In this document: piece by piece, positions 4,461 to 7,419 of the stretch
Layout: every line of letters starts with the position of its first letter
Position numbering within the stretch: the first letter of the stretch is position 1
Source of the DNA: Proteobacteria bacterium UBA6492
Lineage (GTDB): Bacteria; Pseudomonadota; Gammaproteobacteria; UBA6429; Thiohalophilaceae
Direction of reading: 5' to 3'
DNA length: 7,419 nucleotides
Assembly (NCBI GenBank): GCA_002436485.1
Contig: DJMK01000183.1
Coordinates: forward strand, 11,641 to 19,059
Position numbers and translations under genes: made by a program
Notes under the pieces: generated by a model
The model's database searches: none
What the model saw: the letters and a program-made list of their open reading frames with translations, nothing else
Told to the model about the DNA's origin: nothing

Positions 4461-5582
4461 ATGAAAGAACATCACGACTTCCTTCAAGAACTTAACCAGC
4501 AAGGAACATTGAAAGACAAGCTAGTTACAGCACACAAAGCTGTTCAGAAATTCTGTCCAGAAATTGCGCGAATTTCCATCGCAATTTATGACCCTGAAAC
4601 AACAGTCCTGAAAACATATCTGCATAGCTCAGGGGAAGATAATCCATTACAAAACTACCAGGCATTGCTTGAAAACGCTCCTTCGCTGAAGCAAATCCTC
4701 GAGAAAGGTTTACCCCGCGTCATCAACAACATGCTTACTTTTGAAGATAGTGCTAGCGAGCATACGCAACGCATAGGCCGTGCTGGCTATGCTGCCAGTT
4801 ATACATTGCCAATGTTTAATAATGGAAACTTTATCGGTTTCATTTTCTACAACTCCAAGATCAAGAATATATTTACCGAAAGTGTACTCGACCAGCTCGA
4901 TCTCATGGGACACCTGATTTCTCTGATGATAATTAATGAATTAAGTAATATTCATACACTTTCAGCAGTAATCAAATCCACGAGCCACATCACTCACCGA
5001 CGTGATCCCGAAACAGGAAGTCACCTGGACAGAATGTCACGCTTCAGTCTTCTGATCGCACGTGTCCTTGCAGATAAATATGATCTGGATGATGACTATA
5101 TACAACACCTGTTTATGTTCGCCCCTTTACATGATATTGGTAAAATTGCCATTCCGGATAAAATTCTGCTTAAACAAGGACCTCTGGACGACGAAGAAAC
5201 AAAGACAATGAAAACTCATGCCTTAAAAGGTAGGGAGATGATTGATGACCTTGTTGAAAATTTTGGCCTGCATGAAACAGATCATATTGATCTGCTACGA
5301 AATATTGCCAGTTACCATCATGAAGCGGTAAACGGTAGTGGTTATCCGGAAGGGAGAAAAGATCAGGAAATACCACTGGAGGCACGCATCGTTGCAGTAG
5401 CTGATGTGTTTGACGCATTAACCAGTGAGCGTCCCTACAAAAAAGCCTGGAGTAACGAAACGGCCCTGGCTACTCTCAAGCAGCTGGCTGGTGTTAAGCT
5501 CGACAGTGATTGCGTCAACGCGCTGGTGGAGAACATGCAGGAAGTCGAGGAGATACAACGAAATTTCAAGGAAAGTTTCTGA
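4461..5582 (+). CDS. GAF domain plus HD-GYP domain protein, predicted cyclic-di-GMP phosphodiesterase
   Basis: This is a 373-residue cytosolic protein with no signal peptide or clear transmembrane segment. Residues about 15-160 look like a GAF sensor domain (ARISIAIYDPET...; AGYAASYTLPMFNNGNFIGFIFYNS; ...LDLMGHLISLMIINEL). Residues about 165-373 are an HD-GYP domain. Its marks are RDPETGSHLDRMSRFS with E184 and H188; HDIGKIAIPDKILLKQGPL with H224, D225 and K228; KTHALKG with H253; HHEAVNGSGYPEG with H286, H287 and GYP at 294-296; and IPLEARIVAVADVFDALTSERPYK with D315. All expected metal ligands are present, including the Glu typical of three-metal-site members, so it should be catalytically active. 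HD-GYP enzymes hydrolyse c-di-GMP to GMP or pGpG and thereby affect motility and biofilm. The GAF ligand is unknown. No strong ribosome site precedes the ATG. The gene stands alone, convergent with the MocA-like gene 31 bases away. Confidence 0.92.
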   Translation: MKEHHDFLQELNQQGTLKDKLVTAHKAVQKFCPEIARISIAIYDPETTVLKTYLHSSGEDNPLQNYQALLENAPSLKQILEKGLPRVINNMLTFEDSASEHTQRIGRAGYAASYTLPMFNNGNFIGFIFYNSKIKNIFTESVLDQLDLMGHLISLMIINELSNIHTLSAVIKSTSHITHRRDPETGSHLDRMSRFSLLIARVLADKYDLDDDYIQHLFMFAPLHDIGKIAIPDKILLKQGPLDDEETKTMKTHALKGREMIDDLVENFGLHETDHIDLLRNIASYHHEAVNGSGYPEGRKDQEIPLEARIVAVADVFDALTSERPYKKAWSNETALATLKQLAGVKLDSDCVNALVENMQEVEEIQRNFKESF

Positions 5583-5613
5583 TTTTCAGACAGCAACATC
5601 AACTATCTCGTAG

Positions 5614-6192
5614 CTATCCTATTGACTCAAGATCCTCTCTGCTGTCGATATCGAATATCACTCCACTATCACTGGTTATCACCCGTTCCAGCAACGGTAA
5701 ATTATCATTGATGATCTGGCGCGCGCCAATATCGTTTCTCAGGCTGACGAGATTATCATAATACTCTCTATCAAAACCGACGGGGTGACCACGCTGCTCT
5801 TCAAAGAAGGGCGCCACGATGCTAGCCCCTGCACTAAGCTTGTTTACAAGTTGCTGGATCGTAGCAACCTGAACAAATGGCATGTCCGCAAGCATGATTA
5901 TCCAACCGGTAGCATCGGCACTTGCACGCACACCACTGGCGATACTGCTACCTATGCCGCATTCAGAACATTGGTTAACAACGACCCGTAAACCAGACTG
6001 TAGATGCTCGCTTACATGACATTCGAGTTGTTGGCTGATCACCACAACACAATCGGGTAGCACGCTGTGCAGCTTTTCCGCACAACTTGTCAACATCGGC
6101 TTATTGTTCTTCAGGGGATATAATAGTTTGTTACTGCCAAAACGCTCACTCTTCCCCGCCGCCAACAGGATACCAACCGGTAACTGACTCAT
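5614..6192 (-). CDS. mocA: MocA-like molybdenum cofactor cytidylyltransferase (MobA-like NTP transferase)
   Basis: This is a 192-residue cytosolic protein, about the normal length for the family. Its marks are the nucleotide-binding LAAGKSERFGSNKLLYPL (residues 10-27, the LAAGxSxRxG...K pattern of MocA rather than the LAGGxxxRMGGxDK of MobA), GIGSSIASGV (79-88), the metal-binding LADMPFV (101-107), QRGHPVGFDREYY (133-145), NDIGAR (153-158) and DIDSREDL (181-188). MocA transfers CMP to Mo-molybdopterin, making the cytosine dinucleotide cofactor used by xanthine-dehydrogenase-family hydroxylases. Here the usual GDxGAR begins with Asn instead of Gly. The ATG overlaps the XdhC stop codon (ATGA), and no good Shine-Dalgarno is visible, which suggests translational coupling. 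An AMP/GMP-type relative cannot be fully excluded, but the XdhC partner supports this call. Confidence 0.87.
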   Translation of the reverse strand: MSQLPVGILLAAGKSERFGSNKLLYPLKNNKPMLTSCAEKLHSVLPDCVVVISQQLECHVSEHLQSGLRVVVNQCSECGIGSSIASGVRASADATGWIIMLADMPFVQVATIQQLVNKLSAGASIVAPFFEEQRGHPVGFDREYYDNLVSLRNDIGARQIINDNLPLLERVITSDSGVIFDIDSREDLESIG

Positions 6193-7166
6193 ACAGCACT
6201 GATAGAGAGTGTCTTTGTACTTACGGCCATATTCCGCTCACGGGTGACCTCGGCCAGTATCGATACGGCTATTTCTGGCGGTGTGTGACTACCAATGGGC
6301 AAACCAACCGGTGCATGCAGGCGTTGCAACTGTCTGGCGGTTACGCCCAGTTGTAGAAGGCGTTGGCGACGTGCATCGCAATTACGTTGTGATCCAATGG
6401 CACCAATATAAAATGCCGGCGAAGCTAGTGCATCCAGTAAAGCCATGTCATCAAGTTTCGGATCATGTGTCAGTGCTACCACGACACTGCGGGGTTGTTG
6501 CGCATGAGCGTACACCGCATCGTCTGGCATCATACTGATCAATTCAGTACCGGGCACTGACCACTCCCTGGTATATTCCTCGCGCGGGTCACACACCAAA
6601 ACCCGATAATCCAGCATAAGTGCCATGCGGGAAACGTATTGCGAGAGGTGTCCGGCGCCGATCAATAACATGGTCCATTGCGGGCCAAAAACCTTGCGAA
6701 CATATATGTTGGTATATACAAACGCTGGTTCGACGTCGGCGGGCCCCAGGCTTACCTGTCCGTTTTGCAGATCAATTTGACGCGCAACCAGTTGTTGTTG
6801 TTGTAGCATATCAAGCAGTTTTTGTAATTGTGAATGGTCATACAGGCGTTCGATCAGTAATTCAAGCCGACCACCACAGGGTAAACCAAAACGATGTGCA
6901 TCATCACGATTGACACCGTAGTCAATACGCAAAGGAAACTGTTCGCCGAGTTGTTGTGACTGGTAGCGATCTAGCAAGTCCTCCTCAACACAGCCACCGG
7001 ATACAGAACCATACACAGACCCGGAACGCAAAATCATCATTGAACCAGGAGGCCGGGGTGACGAACCCCAGGTTTTCAGCACTGTAACCAGCAATACCTC
7101 GTGCTGTTGTTGCAGCCAGTTGGAAGCTGTCTGTAATATTTCCTGGTCTGTACCAAATTCCCGCAT
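6189..7166 (-). CDS. xdhC: XdhC/CoxI-family molybdenum cofactor maturation protein
   Basis: This is a 325-residue cytosolic protein. AAGG lies a few bases before the ATG at 7166. The N-terminal XdhC/CoxI domain shows TWGSSPRPPGSMM (32-44), GSVSGGCVEEDLL (53-65, with conserved Cys59) and LPCGGRLELLIE (95-106, Cys97). The C-terminal Rossmann domain shows LLIGAGHLSQYVS (167-179), VCDPREEYT (191-199), ALTHDPKLDD (231-240), YIGAIGSQRN (253-262) and LHAPVGLPIGSHTPPEIAVSILAEV (283-307). In characterised members XdhC binds the molybdenum cofactor, has its equatorial sulfur ligand added, and delivers it to xanthine-dehydrogenase-type enzymes. It overlaps the MocA start by four bases and follows the GlcG-like gene by 16 bases, so all three should be one transcript. 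The segment about 110-165 between the two domains is Gln-rich (MLQQQQLVARQ) and poorly conserved. No client enzyme is in the window. Confidence 0.92.
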   Translation of the reverse strand: MREFGTDQEILQTASNWLQQQHEVLLVTVLKTWGSSPRPPGSMMILRSGSVYGSVSGGCVEEDLLDRYQSQQLGEQFPLRIDYGVNRDDAHRFGLPCGGRLELLIERLYDHSQLQKLLDMLQQQQLVARQIDLQNGQVSLGPADVEPAFVYTNIYVRKVFGPQWTMLLIGAGHLSQYVSRMALMLDYRVLVCDPREEYTREWSVPGTELISMMPDDAVYAHAQQPRSVVVALTHDPKLDDMALLDALASPAFYIGAIGSQRNCDARRQRLLQLGVTARQLQRLHAPVGLPIGSHTPPEIAVSILAEVTRERNMAVSTKTLSISAV

Positions 7167-7182
7167 TCAACCTTACCAACAA

Positions 7183-7419
7183 TTATTCAATTGCAAACTG
7201 AATTCTTTCATCAAGTTTTTTCAATGCCTTCACGGCACAGGCTGCATCCTTATCACCACCCGGGGCACCGCTAACACCGACGGCACCAAGATTAAAACCA
7301 CTTGCCACAATTTTGATACCACCTTCCATCACAATCAGCCCTTCTACATGGTTCAGTTCCTGGCGTATGTCTTCACGCGCTTTTCTGAACTGACCACTAT
7401 CGGTCCAGGCCATAACGGT
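7183..7419 (-). CDS. GlcG/HbpS-like (DUF336) protein, C-terminal part (5' truncated by window edge)
   Basis: The frame is open to the window edge and ends with TAA at 7185-7183, so the last 78 residues are visible. The ATG at 7413 is in-frame but internal, because family members are about 130-165 residues and the conserved core continues upstream. The diagnostic stretch is GFNLGAVGVSGAPGGDKDAACAVKAL, close to the family consensus for the strand-loop-helix end, preceded by VMEGGIKIV and followed by KKLDERIQFAIE. Members include GlcG of the glycolate locus and HbpS, an extracellular haem-binding sensor protein. Many others sit beside oxidoreductase genes with no proven function. Lying 16 bases ahead of XdhC, it may take part in the same oxidoreductase pathway (inference). 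Whether it has a signal peptide cannot be seen. Confidence 0.85.
   Translation of the reverse strand, partial: TVMAWTDSGQFRKAREDIRQELNHVEGLIVMEGGIKIVASGFNLGAVGVSGAPGGDKDAACAVKALKKLDERIQFAIE

Noticed and set aside
5583..5613. Terminator between the HD-GYP and MocA-like genes
   Set aside because: The genes converge here, but I find no convincing stem or T-run in the gap.
6281..6538. Plus-strand frames inside xdhC and mocA (for example 6281-6538 and 6620-6913)
   Set aside because: These are shadows of well-conserved minus-strand genes, with no ribosome sites and no family signatures.
1..7419. CRISPR, mobile element, tRNA or phage/defence system
   Set aside because: There are no regularly spaced repeats, transposase or integrase signatures, cloverleaf-like sequences or defence-domain motifs in any frame that I read.

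Overview
The window reads as chromosomal DNA from a free-living gammaproteobacterium of moderate GC content. The evidence is Gram-negative envelope machinery (a beta-barrel protein ending in Phe, an LTGC lipobox lipoprotein, many signal peptides), a gammaproteobacterial-style zinc-type alcohol dehydrogenase tail, a ChaN-family protein, a GAF/HD-GYP signalling protein and an XdhC/MocA pair. The genus cannot be fixed from the sequence alone. There is no rRNA, tRNA, CRISPR array, transposase or phage gene. Gene density is high and no stretch over 300 bases lacks a gene.

Layout. Positions 1-359 (+) hold the C-terminal part of a zinc-type alcohol dehydrogenase-like oxidoreductase. Positions 472-4320 hold six consecutive genes for small or medium exported proteins on alternating strands. 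In order they are: a secreted protein with one EF-hand-type calcium loop (472-822 +, followed by a strong terminator); an unrecognised secreted protein (886-1407 -); a ChaN-like haem/iron-associated protein (1657-2646 +); a small outer-membrane beta-barrel (2675-3172 -); a lipoprotein with two membrane-like segments and a duplicated charged helix (3283-3762 -); and a single-Sel1-repeat periplasmic protein (3967-4320 +, followed by a strong terminator). Positions 4461-5582 (+) encode a GAF plus HD-GYP protein, a predicted cyclic-di-GMP phosphodiesterase.

Positions 5614-7419 (-) form a compact operon transcribed right to left: a GlcG/HbpS-like (DUF336) protein running off the window edge, then XdhC, then a MocA-like cytidylyltransferase. 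XdhC and MocA overlap by ATGA. XdhC and MocA mature the molybdenum cofactor for xanthine-dehydrogenase-family hydroxylases, by sulfuration/insertion and by cytidylation respectively. The operon therefore predicts such an enzyme nearby, although none is in the window.

The six exported genes look like separately transcribed units rather than one pathway. Three pairs face away from or towards each other, and terminators follow two of them. The items most worth a second look are the 31-residue tandem duplication in the lipoprotein, a potential hairpin covering the Shine-Dalgarno of the calcium-loop protein, and the cofactor-maturation operon lacking its visible client. I saw no convincing wholly new multi-gene system.
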